A stretch of DNA of 44,757 nucleotides from Lentilactobacillus fungorum (GTDB lineage Bacteria; Bacillota; Bacilli; Lactobacillales; Lactobacillaceae). The DNA is taken from assembly GCF_016860605.1 (NCBI RefSeq), contig NZ_BNJR01000005.1, positions 1-44,757 on the forward strand. The letters are read 5' to 3'. The stretch's first letter is position 1. Every line of letters starts with the position of its first letter. The notes under the pieces are model-generated. The model was not told where the DNA came from. It made no database searches and saw only the letters and a list, made by a program, of their open reading frames with translations. Made by a program: the position numbers and the translations under genes. Below, piece after piece: positions 35,024 to 44,690 of this stretch.

Positions 35024-36313
35024 TTAATTGGTGACCTCTGTTTGTTCTGTACCGGTCGCTTCCTGTTCTGATTTTCTGGGATTCTGATGACCCGTTACCA
35101 AGAAGAAGGCGCCAAAGATTGCAAACGCTGAACAAATCACGCCAATAATCAGATAAGTTGAGTGAAACCCGAGCTGATCGTAGCCGGCGCCAATAATGCC
35201 AGAAAAGATAGTTTGGGAAATTTGAACAGCTGCTCCTGTGCTCAATGATTGAATTGTCGCAAACTCATTTTTATTAAAGACTGAGAAGATATACCCCATT
35301 GGGCAGACAAACCAGAATGGTGTATAAAAACCAGATAAAATCTGACCAACTGCCACTAATACCCAGTTACGGGCAAAAGCAAAAAGCATCAATCTGATGG
35401 CCATAATGACTGCCATCACTACCAATCCATTCCGATAGCCAATCCGTTTAATGACGACCGGGATAACCAACATCCCTAAGAAGGCAATTACTTGACCAAT
35501 TGTGGTTGCATACGAAAATAGCATTGTGCCGTGAGCCGTATTGAAATATGACTGGAAATAGTTAGATACTTGTTGATCAGCAATTTGAGATAACGGCACC
35601 GTTCCCAGCAAAAAGATAACGAAGAAAATGAATGGTTTAGATGCCATACTCTTTAAAATGCCTTTAACATTGACAGTATCATGCTTTTTATCATGAAGAA
35701 CTGCCAAATTATTACGATCATGTTTGATGAAAAATATAACCATTGCCATATAGATTAGGCCACTAATGGTTAAACTCCAAAAGAACATTTTAGGAACTGT
35801 TGAAAGTACGTAACCACAAATCAGCGGCGCAACGAAGCCAGTAATCGTCACACCAGAACGAACCCAACTATACTGAAAATTATTCACAAAGCTCATTCGT
35901 TGTTCGTATTGCTCGTTAACATTGGTACCCCCATTCATAACTAGCCCAATCACTAAGCCCATAATAATCGACATCACATAAGTATTGCCATGGGATGGTA
36001 AAATAATCCATTCCATAAAGGGACCCATTAAAACCAATAAAACACATGTGATGTAGAGTAAATATTTCTTTTCGAGAACTTTATCACCAATGTAGCCGAT
36101 CACCGGAGCGGAAATCAGGCCCATCAATGACATCATTGAAAATGCCAGTCCCACGTTGGCATGTGAGTAATTCGCATATTTAACCAGCCAGAGGGCCGAA
36201 TATGTCTGAACAACTGGCCAAATAAAGTTAAACGACATTTCTGAAATAATATATGACCAAAATTTTCCAAATGAATTATATGGTGCTTTAATTTTTGCCA
36301 ACATACTTGTCAT
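35024..36313 (-). CDS. Oligosaccharide:H+ symporter, LacY/RafB-type MFS
   Basis: A 429-residue membrane transporter with 12 predicted helices. The OHS-family signs are an aromatic-rich first helix (SYIISEMSFNFIWPVVQTYSALW), PVIGYIGDKV in the loop after helix 2 and an NNFQYSWVRSG segment (about 144-154) resembling the substrate-binding Arg region of LacY. It should import a galactoside or related sugar with protons. Its place between the uxuA-linked regulator and lacLM fits either a galactoside or a uronide; the sequence does not decide. The ATG at 36313 follows AAGGG. A cre-like site lies 70 bp upstream. Confidence 0.82.
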   Translation of the reverse strand: MTSMLAKIKAPYNSFGKFWSYIISEMSFNFIWPVVQTYSALWLVKYANYSHANVGLAFSMMSLMGLISAPVIGYIGDKVLEKKYLLYITCVLLVLMGPFMEWIILPSHGNTYVMSIIMGLVIGLVMNGGTNVNEQYEQRMSFVNNFQYSWVRSGVTITGFVAPLICGYVLSTVPKMFFWSLTISGLIYMAMVIFFIKHDRNNLAVLHDKKHDTVNVKGILKSMASKPFIFFVIFLLGTVPLSQIADQQVSNYFQSYFNTAHGTMLFSYATTIGQVIAFLGMLVIPVVIKRIGYRNGLVVMAVIMAIRLMLFAFARNWVLVAVGQILSGFYTPFWFVCPMGYIFSVFNKNEFATIQSLSTGAAVQISQTIFSGIIGAGYDQLGFHSTYLIIGVICSAFAIFGAFFLVTGHQNPRKSEQEATGTEQTEVTN

Positions 36314-36385
36314 CGTCACCCTTCCCTATGATAAAGTGAGCACAATCAAGTGCTTGTTTTCTTGACATAATTACCTTAAATTGTT

Positions 36386-36401
36386 TAGCAACCGTTTACA
36401 T
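36386..36401 (-). promoter_or_regulatory. cre-like site upstream of the LacY-type symporter
   Basis: TAGCAACCGTTTACAT fits the cre pattern WTGNAANCGNWNNCAW with one mismatch (A for the conserved T). It is 73 bp from the symporter start. CcpA control is inferred; no clean -35/-10 pair was seen. Confidence 0.45.
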
Positions 36402-36599
36402 TTTGCTGCAAACTCAAAATTTCGTAATTCCTTTAAATATGTCAACCCAATCCGCTTACCTGCATTTTAATCTCACCGCATAAATAGGTAGCAAATCACC
36501 TGGCAGCAAAACTACTATACTAATCGCCATGGTGCAGTAACATCCTTCGTTCTTAATTATCATTGAAGCAACGCTCTTTATCAGCAAATCGATGATTCA

Positions 36600-36923
36600 T
36601 TAATCGTTGCTTAACTTTATGCCAATAAATTTCGGTTCAACAACTTCATTTAGATTATCAAGCGTATTATGGGTATCCATCTTTGTAGCAATAATATACT
36701 GAAGCATCCCTGACAACTTATATAGAAGCGCATAAGGGCCAAAACATGAAGTCGTTTCAATCCATTTGTTCTTATCCCATTCAAAGTTGGAATATCCGAA
36801 TGATTACCCATATAAAGGATAAAGGTGATCATCAGTTTTTCAGTCAAGACGCTTTGAGGATTAACCACAGAGATACTCGCTAATTGAAGAACCCGTTTCC
36901 TGATCCAATACTTTAATTGTCAT
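36600..36923 (-). pseudogene. Frameshifted remnant of an unknown protein
   Basis: On the minus strand an ATG behind AAAGG opens MTIKVLDQETGSSISEYL and soon meets a stop. The reading continues in a second frame (VVNPQSVLTEKLMITFILYM, then GNHSDI) and a third (FEWDKNKWIETTSCFGPYA, YKLSGMLQYIIATKMD, DNLNEVVEPKFIGIKLSND) to a TAA at 36600. The pieces join in order into one protein of about 105 residues broken by at least two frameshifts. I do not recognise the family. Confidence 0.5.
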
Positions 36924-36949
36924 TCAAGCTACCTTTCTGTTTATTAATA

Positions 36950-37078
36950 AATACATTAACTATCATAGGATTAAATACCGGTATGTTTCCTAACGCTCTT
37001 AATATAGCGCTTACAAAATCAGCTGTAAACCTTTTTAAGAAAGATTATCCAGGAATTCAGGTGATTTTTTGTGATAAT
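36950..37078 (+). pseudogene. Fragment of a LysR-type regulator
   Basis: An open stretch reads LNTGMFPNALNIALTKSAVN followed by LFKKDYPGIQVIFCDN and a stop. This matches the start of a LysR substrate-binding domain, where a G-x-F-P stretch is followed by a helix ending F-x-x-x-Y-P-x-I-x-V. The HTH part and the rest are absent. It is a remnant, assigned by pattern only. Confidence 0.4.
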
Positions 37079-37419
37079 TAATATTTATGTTAATTAGTTC
37101 GCGTGGTTTTACCTCTCAGGCCGTTTGTTGTTAATGTAAGCATTACCAAAATGTGGTTTATTTAAATTATTCCGAATTTCCCAACCCGATTCTTACATTG
37201 ATGATCAACACAGTCCGTTGACTAGCGGTGTAACCCTCAATGAACCTTTGTGGCGACTTCTTTTTGAGGCGAAAGTCGATGCTAACCAATGTTGGCAATT
37301 GTACAATTTTCGGTAGTCACTTTGGCAATTATGATCAGGGACGTTCGATTATAGCGAAACGGACCAATAAATTGGCCTTAACCACTTGGCAGCTGACTTA
37401 CTTATCTACTGACAAAAAA
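37079..37419. other. Gene-free stretch
   Basis: About 340 bp between the LysR fragment and the terminator after lacM. Short frames exist on both strands, but none has an SD or a recognisable product. It is probably decayed sequence, like its left neighbour. Confidence 0.5.
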
Positions 37420-37467
37420 CAGCCATCGTTGAATAGTTTCCTTCATCGATGGCTGTTCTTTTTGACT
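37420..37467. terminator. Terminator of lacLM
   Basis: AAAACAGCCATCG pairs with CGATGGCTGTT around an 18-base loop, with A and T runs at its ends. It follows lacM at 20 bp. Confidence 0.85.
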
Positions 37468-37486
37468 ATCAAATTCGTTTTAACAA

Positions 37487-38443
37487 TTAATGAGAAATTT
37501 TAAAACCAAAATCAATATTTTGCTTTGCTGAGATGTGGTAAGGTGCTTCTACGTCGCTGCCCCAACTATCAATGCCCCCAACGCCCCTGACGGCACCGAG
37601 AATTGAAACCACGGCCCGTCTTTTAAGTGGCAGTTCTTCGATATGGGTCGCATTCTCCAACTCTTCTGCGGTATAGGGTAAACAGCTAAAAGCAAACGGC
37701 TCGGTTAATTTTTCAAAAGTTAATTTGAATGGTCGCTCACTATGATCCGCGTTATTCTTCGTGCTGTTTCGAGTAATCGTAACTGAATCAGTCTTCATGT
37801 GAACGCCACAGTCCTGCGGTACTAGATATTTCGTTACTGGCAGGCCATCAATTCGATAAGTGCCGTGGCGTCCCCCAGCCAGCCGATCAGGGTACGTTTC
37901 TTCTGATAAACCAGTATATTCATAGCTGGTTGCTACCGTGGGCAAAACAAATCGCATGCCAAACACCGGCAACTCCGGCAAAGCGGCATTGCCCTCAAAG
38001 TGAACCCGGACAGCAATCGTGCCATCTGGGGTGACCGTATAACTTACCAGCACAGTCGTTGTCGGCACCGTCGCAGTTTCAAAACGATAGCGCACTTCAA
38101 CCTGGTTTTCATACTCATGATTGGAATAGCGATTATTGGTTTTAGCTCCGGGAAATTCAATTGGCTGGCCGTTGACCTTAACAGTGACTTCAGTCGCTTG
38201 AGAAAACAGGTCAGCGCCTAACCACTGAGCCGATCGTCGCGAAAAGCCATTGCCCCGATCATTGTCCGTTGTTGCCCGCCAAAAAGTCGGTTTAGGCTCG
38301 CGGTACAACCACTCTTTATGGTCAATCACCAGCGACTCCAATCCACCTCGACTATAACTGAATAGATATTCAAAGTTGTCACCGGAAATTCCTAAGTCGC
38401 CGTCCCCATAAACAACATGCAACTGATTATTTTGATTGGCCAT
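37487..38443 (-). CDS. lacM: Beta-galactosidase small subunit
   Basis: A 318-residue subunit of the heterodimeric GH2 beta-galactosidase of lactobacilli, homologous to the C-terminal beta-sandwich domain of LacZ. Visible family segments are [19 protein letters not shown] (about 28-46), [18 protein letters not shown] (about 51-68), [11 protein letters not shown] and [13 protein letters not shown]. It carries no catalytic residue of its own but completes the active enzyme with LacL. Its start overlaps the end of lacL by 17 bases, the arrangement known for lacLM, which allows coupled translation. Confidence 0.97.
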   Translation of the reverse strand: MANQNNQLHVVYGDGDLGISGDNFEYLFSYSRGGLESLVIDHKEWLYREPKPTFWRATTDNDRGNGFSRRSAQWLGADLFSQATEVTVKVNGQPIEFPGAKTNNRYSNHEYENQVEVRYRFETATVPTTTVLVSYTVTPDGTIAVRVHFEGNAALPELPVFGMRFVLPTVATSYEYTGLSEETYPDRLAGGRHGTYRIDGLPVTKYLVPQDCGVHMKTDSVTITRNSTKNNADHSERPFKLTFEKLTEPFAFSCLPYTAEELENATHIEELPLKRRAVVSILGAVRGVGGIDSWGSDVEAPYHISAKQNIDFGFKISH

Positions 38444-40313
38444 AATAATCCTTTACCTCCTGCATTGCGGGTTTAGGGGTTCGATCAGCAAACAACAGCC
38501 CATCACCCGAAAATTCATAATCGGCTGGCCGGTCGTCAAAATCGCCGCCATAGCGCAGCACTTTTTGGCCAGTCACCTCGTCATTAACTTCAATTGCCTG
38601 GTCAATAAAATCCCAGATAAAGCCGCCTTGATACATTGGAAACTTCTTTAACAAGTCGATGTAAGATTTCATCCCCCCAAGCGAGTTGCCCATATCATGC
38701 ATATACTCACACAATATAAATGGCTTTTGGGGATCATTTTCCAAATATTCCACAATGGCTTTAGGTGTCGCGTACATCCGGCTCTCAACGTCTGAAATTC
38801 GAGATTTATATTTCGGATTATGAAAGACGCCTTCATAGTGAACTAATCGAGTTGGATCAACCGACTTATAATAATCATTCATCGCCGCAATGTCGTCGCC
38901 AGCGTACGACTCATTTCCAAGCGACCAAAAGAGAATGCTCGTGTGATTTTTCAATAATTCATAGTTATTTTGAGCCCGATCAAGGACAGCTGCTTGCCAC
39001 TGAGGCAATGATCCCGGGACGTTATATGATGGTTCGACGCCACCTAGCTTCTGCCAAGTACCATGAGATTCCAAATTATCTTCAGCCATCACGTAAATCC
39101 CATGCGTATCGCACAAATCGTACCACTTGGTGTGATCAGGATAATGACAAGTTCGAACCGCGTTAATCTGGTTGGCTAGCATGGTCCGCATGTCAAAGGC
39201 CATGTCGTCATCTGAAATCACCCGTCCAGAGCGACAATTCCACTCATGGCGATTAACCCCATTAATGATGAGCCGCTTGCCATTTAATTCAATCACCTTA
39301 TTGTTAATGGCAATTTTTCTAAAACCAAACTGATACGGGACAACTTCTAACAGATGATCGTTCGCATCGAAGAGCTCAATTAATAAGTGATAAAGACTCG
39401 GGTGATCGTTGTCCCATAACTGGATCCCCTTTAACAATTGATTCGAAATCTCCAAATTTGGACTCGTTGGCCGGCTGGTTTGAAAGATTGGTTTACCAGC
39501 CGCATCCGTTACCGTGACTTGGACTTTGCCACCGGCAATCTCTCCAACCAAATGAGCTTGCAGGTTCAATTGACCATCCTTCAAATCATTGACAGGAATT
39601 GGTCGAATCAATAAATCGGCCACATGCATTTTAGGTTGCGCAATGAGGGTAACGTCGCGAAAAATCCCAAAAAAGCGGAACATATCTTGATCTTCTAGAT
39701 ACGCGGCCGTACTCAACTTAAAGACTTCAACTGCTAGTTTGTTTTGACCAGCTTTTAGGTATGGGGTCAAATCAAATTCAGAAGGGATAAAACTATCTTC
39801 GGCATAGCCAAGAAAATGGCCGTTAAGCCACACGTACATGGCCTTTTCAACCCCATCGAACCTGACCCGAACGGTTTTGTCTTGCAGGCCGGAATTCAGC
39901 GTAAACGTCTTGATGTACGCCCCTACTGGATTATCAGCCGCTTGGCTAAACATCCCCTTGCCAGTATCGGATGGATCTAGGGCATACGCCGGCCGTCGAA
40001 AAACATGGCCTTCCCATGGGTAAAGGGTATTAATATAATGAAATCGGTCGTAGCCCGCAAATTCAATGTGTTCCGGCACTTTAATTGAGTCAAATTGGCT
40101 GGCATCAAAGTCTGTCTCAAAGAAATGTTTTGGTCGGCTCATCGGGTCCTTGGAAAAACGAAACTGCCAGTCACCATTCAAGCTTTGAACAAAACTACTA
40201 GTGTCTTGAGTTGCTTCAGCGACCGTCCGATAGATTCGATGATCACTATGAGCCGGAATTTGACCAACCCGAAAAGTTTCAGGATCATCCAACCAGGTAA
40301 GTTCTGGTTTCAT
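38427..40313 (-). CDS. lacL: Beta-galactosidase large subunit
   Basis: A 628-residue GH2 subunit that hydrolyses lactose and other beta-galactosides in the cytoplasm together with LacM. The acid/base glutamate lies in [12 protein letters not shown] (about 456-467) and the nucleophile glutamate in [12 protein letters not shown] (about 524-535). The upstream NGVNRHEW (about 349-356) carries conserved His. The length is that of known LacL. The ATG at 40313 follows GGAG at a long distance; a TTG six bases upstream is possible. The divergent AraC gene is the likely activator. Confidence 0.97.
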   Translation of the reverse strand: MKPELTWLDDPETFRVGQIPAHSDHRIYRTVAEATQDTSSFVQSLNGDWQFRFSKDPMSRPKHFFETDFDASQFDSIKVPEHIEFAGYDRFHYINTLYPWEGHVFRRPAYALDPSDTGKGMFSQAADNPVGAYIKTFTLNSGLQDKTVRVRFDGVEKAMYVWLNGHFLGYAEDSFIPSEFDLTPYLKAGQNKLAVEVFKLSTAAYLEDQDMFRFFGIFRDVTLIAQPKMHVADLLIRPIPVNDLKDGQLNLQAHLVGEIAGGKVQVTVTDAAGKPIFQTSRPTSPNLEISNQLLKGIQLWDNDHPSLYHLLIELFDANDHLLEVVPYQFGFRKIAINNKVIELNGKRLIINGVNRHEWNCRSGRVISDDDMAFDMRTMLANQINAVRTCHYPDHTKWYDLCDTHGIYVMAEDNLESHGTWQKLGGVEPSYNVPGSLPQWQAAVLDRAQNNYELLKNHTSILFWSLGNESYAGDDIAAMNDYYKSVDPTRLVHYEGVFHNPKYKSRISDVESRMYATPKAIVEYLENDPQKPFILCEYMHDMGNSLGGMKSYIDLLKKFPMYQGGFIWDFIDQAIEVNDEVTGQKVLRYGGDFDDRPADYEFSGDGLLFADRTPKPAMQEVKDYYGQSK

Positions 40314-40411
40314 AAACAAATCACGCTCCAATCAATTAATAATCATATTTAAACTTCGTACTGAACTTGACGAATAATTTTACAGAGACTACCATTGCGG
40401 TTATTAACTGC

Positions 40412-40442
40412 ATTATATGGCAACCAAGTATCTATTAATAGA
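40412..40442 (-). promoter_or_regulatory. lacL promoter with palindromic site at the -35 position
   Basis: Minus-strand -10 TATAAT (40412-40417). The place of the -35 is occupied by a perfect palindrome TCTATTAATAGA (40431-40442) instead of a TTGACA-like box, as expected for an activator-dependent promoter. The divergent AraC protein is the natural candidate to bind here. Confidence 0.5.
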
Positions 40443-40503
40443 CTGTTTTTAACTAAAAATAAGCAATTTTGAAACCAATTTTCCTTTTAAGAGGTGATCG
40501 TCC

Positions 40504-41310
40504 TTGAGACTTGCATTCAAACAACCCAGCCAAGATATGCCCCTTTTTTGTGAAAGCATTGGCTATGAGTGGCAGCAATCGCTTGTTAATCGCCCCAATG
40601 GCTATTATGCCTTTCATTGGCTGCAAACAGAAATGGGGACTGGCATCGTGACCATTAATAGACAGCAACGGTTGCTCAAACCCAATCAAGGTATTTTGAT
40701 TCGCACCAACGTGAGTCATCGGTACCAATCAATCGATACCCATCAGAAATGGCAAACAGCGTTTTTAGCTTTTGCCGGCAATCAAGCCGATGAGTTGATG
40801 ACTTTTTTAGGGTTAAAAACAAGCTTATTTTTTCCAGCCCTTTCACCGGAACTGGCAACTTTCATTCATCAATCCTATGCTCAATTTGAAAGGAATGATC
40901 TCGTTGCAACCCTCAGGCAATCTAGTGAGCTGTACCGGTTCATCATGTTGCTTAAACAGGCTGAGTATGGGATTGACAATACCTACCAAGCCCAAAAAAT
41001 TGTGAGGCCAATTCTGGCTTACCTCACCGCTCATTATCACTCCGCCATCACCAATGAGCAATTAGCTGCCCAAACCGGCTACTCGGTTGCCTATCAGAAC
41101 CGAATTTTTAAAAGCACCTATGGTCAAACACCGCTTAAGTACCTAAATGACTATCGCCTCCAAAAAGCTAAGAGGTTATTAACCTTGCATCCCGACTGGC
41201 AAATTCAACTGGTTGGCAATTCGGTTGGTTTTAACGACATCTCAAGGTTTATTCACGAGTTCAAACAATACTACCACCTCACCCCCAGACAATTTAAACA
41301 GATGATGTAA
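40504..41310 (+). CDS. AraC-family regulator of the lacLM locus
   Basis: A 268-residue regulator with an N-terminal cupin-like sensor domain (about 1-150) and a C-terminal double HTH. HTH 1 is LAAQTGYSVAYQNRIFKSTY (about 187-206) and HTH 2 is VGNSVGFNDISRFIHEFKQY (about 238-257), followed by LTPRQFKQ. It lies divergent from lacL with a 190-bp shared region, so it probably activates lacLM when an inducer sugar is bound. The start is TTG at 40504, seven bases after GAGGTG. A terminator follows. Confidence 0.92.
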   Translation: MRLAFKQPSQDMPLFCESIGYEWQQSLVNRPNGYYAFHWLQTEMGTGIVTINRQQRLLKPNQGILIRTNVSHRYQSIDTHQKWQTAFLAFAGNQADELMTFLGLKTSLFFPALSPELATFIHQSYAQFERNDLVATLRQSSELYRFIMLLKQAEYGIDNTYQAQKIVRPILAYLTAHYHSAITNEQLAAQTGYSVAYQNRIFKSTYGQTPLKYLNDYRLQKAKRLLTLHPDWQIQLVGNSVGFNDISRFIHEFKQYYHLTPRQFKQMM

Positions 41311-41361
41311 GCTTATTTTGAAGCTAATCCTTCGAATACGAATTTTTAGGTTCACTCAATC

Positions 41362-41401
41362 AAAAACCAGATGCCGCGGTTTGGACGACATCTGGTTTTT
41401 A
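41362..41401. terminator. Bidirectional terminator
   Basis: AAAAACCAGATG pairs with CATCTGGTTTTT, loop 15. It serves the AraC gene (plus) and the small gene at 41421 (minus). Confidence 0.9.
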
Positions 41402-41420
41402 AATTCTCTAGTTTAATGAA

Positions 41421-41789
41421 TCATTCATCACGATTAAAGTGAGCAGTCGGTTCACTAGCAAGCATCTTCGAAAAGACGTCAGTTAGTGTTTCGGTTTGAT
41501 CAGCAAATTTTTTGTTTAAGATTAATTGACGGAACTGTTCCACGGAGATATGTTCCAAGTCTTTAAACGGCATTGCCGGACTTCCATTGGCCGTTTGGTT
41601 AAGCCCTGTTTTAAGGGTAATCACTAAGCCTTCCTTACTATCCAACGTGACCGTGTAATACTCGTAATAACTTGGTGTCTCGTAGTTTCCCGTTAATTCC
41701 TTGTGCTCCTTAAAATAATCACTAATAAAATCTGCAAACTTTTCCTTTGACTGTAACGCGGTTTTCCATTCAGTTTCTTTTGATGACAT
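41421..41789 (-). CDS. Small hypothetical soluble protein
   Basis: A 122-residue hydrophilic protein without signal peptide or membrane segment. The first 60 residues are rich in Lys, Glu and Tyr (SYYEYYTVTLDSKEG), and later helices include SVEQFRQLILNKKFADQ. No family is recognised. The ATG follows GAAAGGA. It lies 60 bp downstream of the sugar transporter gene on the same strand, without a terminator between, and may be cotranscribed with it under the cre-controlled promoter. Confidence 0.75.
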   Translation of the reverse strand: MSSKETEWKTALQSKEKFADFISDYFKEHKELTGNYETPSYYEYYTVTLDSKEGLVITLKTGLNQTANGSPAMPFKDLEHISVEQFRQLILNKKFADQTETLTDVFSKMLASEPTAHFNRDE

Positions 41790-41849
41790 TTGCTATCCTT
41801 CTTTCATTCACAATTCATTTCGATCCATCAACAAGTTAACACAGCGCCA

Positions 41850-43145
41850 TTAACGGATGCCTTTAATAGCCCAAATGAGTAAGCCACCAACAATTTCCAT
41901 GCCCAAAGCGAACATGAAGATGGCACCGTAACCAAAGGCTTCCACGATGGCAGAAGCGACCATGGCACCTAACATTTGCCCCAAGGTATTAGCTAGGTTA
42001 ATTAACCCCAAGTCCTTGCCGGCCGTATCGGATGATGGCAAAACATCCATGTTCAAAGCACCATCGACTGAGTTATACAAGCCATTACCAAAGGCAGCGA
42101 TAACGGCGTAAACAAACATGGCCCAAGCTTCCTTGACAAACATCGGGAAGATTGCCGCCAAGCCAAGGGCAAATGTAGCGATAACCACTGGACCCTTAAC
42201 TCGCTTTAGCTTATCGGCTAATGGACCCCCGACTAAAGCGAAGAAGACACCGATGATTAACATAATCATCGAAAAGATTGAAATTGATTGGCCAGCAGAT
42301 TTCGTGTTTTGACCAATGTAATCCGTAAAAATAAACAGCTGGAACGTGGTGACGATAGTTGAACCAACCACCATGAAGAACTTACCACCTAGAGCCAAAT
42401 AGAAGTTGCGAGCTCCGTGGGTTGGGAAAAAGAAATACTTTTTTAACGTATCTTTATTAAATTTAACTTTGGGTTCATCCAAATTGCCTTTTTCTTGAAT
42501 CAGCAATTCATGGATAATCGCCAACACAACGGTGGTTGCGGCCATGACGTAGATCCCGAATTTAACGTTGCCTAAGAACTGGGCCGCTAACAACGCAAAT
42601 CCTTGTTGGGCAATCGTAAAGCCGACCCCGTAGAAGGTTGACACAGTGCCCCGCCATTTTGGGGCAACTCGATCAGAAATCTGGGGATAGATCGCCGCGG
42701 CAATCGCGTTTTCGGCTGCCGCCGCCACAATCCAAACCAGAATAATCCCAACGACGGACTTCATATTGGCAATCACGGCCAGTGAAATCGCAATCGCAAT
42801 GGTTCCTAAAACAATGTACGGCTTCCGTTTACCAAAGCGCGAACGGGTCACATCAGAAAAAGCCCCAAACATCAAGTTGGCAACCGCCCCGGTAATTGAA
42901 GCGATGGTGGCTAAAATCCCGACGGCCCAAACTTTATGAACCGGATCAATTTGTGCAAACAGCTGGGGAATTAAAACGCTTCGAGTCGACCCAATCGGCC
43001 CGTACCAGCACAGGGGCGCCAAAAACATCGCTGATGAAACTAACCAAGGTAATTTAGGCTGTTCAGAATCCTTAACCCGGGCATTGGTAATTTCACCAAC
43101 GGCGGTCTCAACTACCTTAGGCTTTTTGTTATTCTTATCTGCCAT
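41850..43145 (-). CDS. MFS transporter, SLC45-like sugar:proton symporter
   Basis: A 431-residue membrane protein with 12 predicted helices after a charged cytoplasmic N-terminus of about 35 residues. The motif FGAFSDVTRSRFGKRKPYI between helices 2 and 3 (about 98-116) is typical of glycoside-type MFS carriers related to SLC45, such as sucrose/maltose-proton symporters. The ATG at 43145 follows AGGAG. A strong promoter with a cre site lies 320 bp upstream. The substrate is unknown; carbohydrate is supported by the cre site. Confidence 0.82.
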   Translation of the reverse strand: MADKNNKKPKVVETAVGEITNARVKDSEQPKLPWLVSSAMFLAPLCWYGPIGSTRSVLIPQLFAQIDPVHKVWAVGILATIASITGAVANLMFGAFSDVTRSRFGKRKPYIVLGTIAIAISLAVIANMKSVVGIILVWIVAAAAENAIAAAIYPQISDRVAPKWRGTVSTFYGVGFTIAQQGFALLAAQFLGNVKFGIYVMAATTVVLAIIHELLIQEKGNLDEPKVKFNKDTLKKYFFFPTHGARNFYLALGGKFFMVVGSTIVTTFQLFIFTDYIGQNTKSAGQSISIFSMIMLIIGVFFALVGGPLADKLKRVKGPVVIATFALGLAAIFPMFVKEAWAMFVYAVIAAFGNGLYNSVDGALNMDVLPSSDTAGKDLGLINLANTLGQMLGAMVASAIVEAFGYGAIFMFALGMEIVGGLLIWAIKGIR

Positions 43146-43233
43146 TATTTTCACTCCTAATTGTTTATCTACTGTATAAAAGCCATGTAGAAATTAGTGA
43201 AACTAGCTAGTATTCTTACTTTCAACCACTCTT

Positions 43234-43452
43234 CTACACCTTCTTTGAATTTAATGCATCCAACACACATCGTAAGGTGATCGTCATAGAAATCATCGGT
43301 AACTCAATAAATCGTTTACCTAAAGTTTGACAAGCTAAAAGTTGATTTACTGCCGCAATAATCAAATTAAGATGGCACTTCACAAACCGACAGTAAAACT
43401 TTTCTAATTCTGATTTATGATGATCATCTTTTTTAACTCGCTGAGTACTCAT
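43234..43452 (-). CDS. Doubtful 72-codon ORF in the leader of the sugar transporter
   Basis: A frame starting MSTQRVKKDDHHKSELEKF lies between the cre-controlled promoter and the transporter. It has no SD, and its ATG is only about ten bases from the expected transcription start, so it would be nearly leaderless. It may be a remnant or may not be translated. No family is recognised. Confidence 0.25.
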   Translation of the reverse strand: MSTQRVKKDDHHKSELEKFYCRFVKCHLNLIIAAVNQLLACQTLGKRFIELPMISMTITLRCVLDALNSKKV

Positions 43453-43466
43453 ATATCAGCATCTTC

Positions 43467-43495
43467 AATATAGCTTTATATGAAAGCGTTGTCAA
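43467..43495 (-). promoter_or_regulatory. Promoter with perfect cre site for the SLC45-like transporter
   Basis: Minus-strand -35 TTGACA (43490-43495), 17-bp spacer and -10 TATATT (43467-43472). The plus-strand ATGAAAGCGTTGTCAA (43480-43495) fits the cre pattern WTGNAANCGNWNNCAW at every position and covers the -35 and spacer. CcpA repression in the presence of preferred sugars is inferred. Confidence 0.8.
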
Positions 43496-43767
43496 TACAC
43501 CTTTTCTACTTTTTACTAAAATATTTTTGCAGTTTCTATTTATTCTTCCCTGACTCTCAACTCAACAGGATTTTTCGTATATATTTAACAATCCGCCTCG
43601 TTAAGAGGAAGTTCAACAAGTCAAATCATTTTAATTCATCTCCTAATCATCAATAACATTATCTCAACCAATCATTCGATAATATTTATTGGCAATCTAA
43701 TATATTAGAAGGTCAATCTCCAAAAGTATTTTTCTTGTTTTTAGTAAATTAGTCCTGCAGTTTGGCA
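43496..43767. other. AT-rich gene-free stretch
   Basis: About 270 bp between the cre-controlled promoter and the terminator after the phosphatase gene. It contains no frame with an SD and no repeat that I can see. Confidence 0.6.
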
Positions 43768-43812
43768 TCAAAAATCCCCAAAAGCACCTAATACATTACT
43801 TTTGAGGATTTC
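43768..43812 (-). terminator. Terminator of the phosphatase gene
   Basis: Minus-strand AAATCCTCAAAAG pairs with CTTTTGGGGATTTTT around a 14-base loop. The end of the T run lies about 50 bp after the stop codon. Confidence 0.85.
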
Positions 43813-43817
43813 ACTGA

Positions 43818-44675
43818 TTATTGTAAATACATGTTTCTAAGCTGGGCTTGCTGGTCAACGGTTATCCTTAACCCATGAGTAATAAACGCTGCCAGTGACC
43901 CGAATTCCTTATTGATTTCATCAAAGGCAGATTCCAGGTATGAACGATCTACCCCACCATCAATTTTGGCTTGATGAATTTCTTCGATTGAAGCACCGGC
44001 TTGTCTTAATGCCTCTATTCGCTTTTGATTGTGAGAACGAAGAAACTCATTTGAAGCAACGTAATCTTTTAGAATCGTATGCCCATCAACTCCAAGCACA
44101 TAAAGAATTAACGCAGCCCCAAGTCCAGTCCGATCTTTACCTGACGCACAGTGCCACAAGATTGCTTGATCGGTCGGTAAAGTTAACAGCGTCATCAACA
44201 AATGATGGTAAGCTTTGCGAGCTTGTGGATTCGAAATATAAGTGCGGTAATGTTTGCGGTTGTTTTTAATCGAAATGGGGTAGTGGAAACTACGATCAGT
44301 ATCAACCGGGTCATTAATATATGTAACGTTCGGCAAAGAACGGTCTGGCATTTCGCTGATTTCTTCCGGCCGCCGTAGATCAAAGTCAATGCCAACGTGA
44401 TAGCGTGCGATCAATACCTTGACGTCATGATCTGTCAAATGATTTAACCGGGCCGATCGTAGTAGACGGTGTGGCTTAACCAATTTACCAGATTGTGTTT
44501 GGTACCCGCCAAGATCACGGACGTTAAAGGCCCCTTCAAGCTTAATCTCATGGTCTTTAAGTGGAATCGGCTGACTCAAAATTGGACTATTAGCCTTTAG
44601 CTTTAATGTCTGAGCCGAAGATGACCCTTCTGTTTGAATCGCTGAAGTTAAATAAGACGTCATTTTCTCTTTCAA
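43818..44675 (-). CDS. Tyrosine-protein phosphatase (Y_phosphatase3 type)
   Basis: A 285-residue phosphatase with the dual-specificity-like fold common in Firmicutes. The P-loop HCASGKDRTGLG holds the catalytic Cys and Arg (C-x5-R) at about residues 179-185. Upstream NVRDLGGYQTQSGK (about 52-65) and DFDLRRPEEISEMPDR match the family and supply the general acid region. It dephosphorylates phosphotyrosine or phosphoinositide-like substrates; the target is unknown. The start is TTG at 44675, six bases after GGAGGGG. The in-frame extension upstream is encoded by repeat R15 and is rejected. Confidence 0.88.
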   Translation of the reverse strand: MKEKMTSYLTSAIQTEGSSSAQTLKLKANSPILSQPIPLKDHEIKLEGAFNVRDLGGYQTQSGKLVKPHRLLRSARLNHLTDHDVKVLIARYHVGIDFDLRRPEEISEMPDRSLPNVTYINDPVDTDRSFHYPISIKNNRKHYRTYISNPQARKAYHHLLMTLLTLPTDQAILWHCASGKDRTGLGAALILYVLGVDGHTILKDYVASNEFLRSHNQKRIEALRQAGASIEEIHQAKIDGGVDRSYLESAFDEINKEFGSLAAFITHGLRITVDQQAQLRNMYLQ

Positions 44676-44690
44676 TCTTAACCCCTCCAA

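Noticed and set aside
36650-36868. A 72-codon minus-strand frame taken as an intact gene
   Set aside because: Only its first 27 codons read like protein, and these continue a remnant interrupted by stops and frameshifts.
38436-40352. Plus-strand frames inside lacL and lacM
   Set aside because: They are shadows of two well-supported genes on the opposite strand.
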